From Pavlovales sp. CCMP2436 (Eukaryota; Haptophyta; Pavlovophyceae; Pavlovales): a stretch of 14,369 nucleotides of DNA. Within the stretch, counting starts at the first letter, position 1, and every line of letters begins with the position of its first letter. The notes beneath the pieces were generated by a model that was not told the DNA's origin, did not search any database, and was given only the letters and a program-made list of their open reading frames with translations. Both the position numbers and the translations under genes were made by a program. Where the stretch lies: positions 59,569 to 73,937 of the forward strand of contig MU631698.1 of assembly GCA_026770615.1 (NCBI GenBank), given 5' to 3'. Positions 13,922 to 14,369 of this stretch are shown here, in pieces.

Positions 13922-14143
13922 TCACTGAGACTGGCGCGCCGCCCCTGCCAGCACTTTGTCGAGGAACGACGGAGCGTCAGGCGCGGAACGCTTGGCCACC
14001 GGCGGAGGCTTCCCCATGGCCTGCGCGCCGGGGAAGGCCTCGCGGGAGGCATCGCTGGCGCCGGCGAGGCGCGAGCGAGAGTCACCGTCACGCGAAAAGA
14101 CGTACGACTTTGTGCAGGAAGTGGACATCCCGCCACTGCGCAA
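13922..14143 (-). CDS. Ambiguous short coding region (both strands plausible)
   Basis: On the minus strand, an ATG at about 14127 opens a polar, Ser/Ala/Arg-rich peptide (MSTSCTKSYVFSRDGDSRSR, later KPPPVAKRSAPDAPSFLDKV) of about 68 residues, ending at TGA near 13922. It is preceded by a long (TTC)n pyrimidine tract and GCGCAG, which looks like a splice acceptor. On the plus strand an overlapping frame ends EKTYDFVQEVDIPPLRN at 14145-14147 and also looks natural. Third positions are GC-rich in both, so the choice is open. No family is recognised. It may be a terminal exon. Confidence 0.3.
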   Translation of the reverse strand: MRSGGMSTSCTKSYVFSRDGDSRSRLAGASDASREAFPGAQAMGKPPPVAKRSAPDAPSFLDKVLAGAARQSQ

Positions 14144-14144
14144 T

Positions 14145-14145
<1 letters not shown>

Positions 14146-14175
<30 letters not shown>

Positions 14176-14202
14176 AAGAAAAAGAAGAAGAAGAAGAAGA
14201 AT
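14146..14202 (+). repeat. (AAG)n microsatellite
   Basis: About 18 near-perfect AAG/GAA units interrupted by one AAA. On the minus strand it is a long pyrimidine tract just before GCGCAG. Confidence 0.9.
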
Positions 14203-14257
14203 TGGCTCAGCAGTGCGCACTCATCAGCGAGGAGTTGCTATTAGGGGTTAGTAGGGA

Positions 14258-14287
14258 GGAGGGGGGTGCGACGAGGGGGTGCGACGA
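14258..14287 (+). repeat. 13-bp tandem repeat, two units
   Basis: GGGGTGCGACGAG occurs twice in a row before GTGTGCACTCCG. The inverse of GCACTCCG is found about 35 bases later (CGGAGTGC near 14334), so a hairpin is possible. Confidence 0.6.
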
Positions 14288-14369
14288 GGTGTGCACTCCG
14301 TCGCAGCGCGGTCTGTCACAGGTGGAGCAAGGGCGGAGTGCGCGACGCAGCACTTCATAGGGATGCCAA

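Noticed and set aside
14238..14262. TTAGGGGTTAGTAGGG as telomere repeat
   Set aside because: Only two or three degenerate units and no array; probably a chance G-rich stretch.

Overview
The window looks like nuclear DNA from a microbial eukaryote. An algal or other protist genome is plausible, but nothing here fixes the lineage. The reasons are a GC-rich host gene for a zinc-independent oxidoreductase, a first exon of the cohesin subunit SMC3 that ends at a GT splice donor, non-LTR retrotransposon remains with a CCHC knuckle, and many short non-autonomous elements. I see no operons, ribosome-binding sites, rRNA, tRNA or CRISPR.

Layout. Bases 1-129 hold the possible 3' end of a coding region. 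Bases 294-1530 are the 3' part of a plus-strand LINE-like element: a Pro/Arg-rich ORF, a 3' UTR and an (AC)n tail. Bases 1665-1889 are a truncated MITE, and 2412-2613 are a copy of the SMC3 promoter with no gene behind it. Bases 2640-2985 hold two copies of a repeat that ends in a hairpin. From 8036 down to 2995 on the minus strand I reconstruct one decayed LINE that has taken several insertions: a 642-bp TIR element (6537-7178), two opposite copies of a 100-bp repeat (5581-5680 and 6317-6416), copies of a 130-bp repeat flanked by (TA)n, and a 1447-bp cassette (3781-5227). Bases 8037-9089 are the only complete host gene, a quinone oxidoreductase-like enzyme on the minus strand. Bases 9090-10619 are intergenic DNA rich in fold-backs and microsatellites. 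Bases 10620-10959 are the SMC3 promoter and exon 1. Bases 11544-11872 are a second, fuller MITE. Bases 11873-14369 are mostly gene-free, apart from an exact 92-bp repeat pair that carries hairpins and an ambiguous short ORF next to (AAG)n.

The most unusual object is the 3781-5227 cassette. Its ends are long imperfect inverted repeats built from arrays of a short palindrome (GCGAAATTTCGC and TTTCGCWGCGAAA). Inside are two convergent coding regions of unknown family, each starting near one array. One is broken by a 5-bp duplication, the other by a LINE 3' fragment. Its terminal 8-mers are inverted (GTTCGTGA/TCACGAAC), and it separates two parts of the LINE that are contiguous in the plus-strand copy. 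I read it as a decayed, apparently undescribed mobile element. That is inference from sequence layout only.

Cooperation between genes: the two host genes (oxidoreductase and SMC3) show no functional link. The rest of the structure reflects layered transposon insertion.
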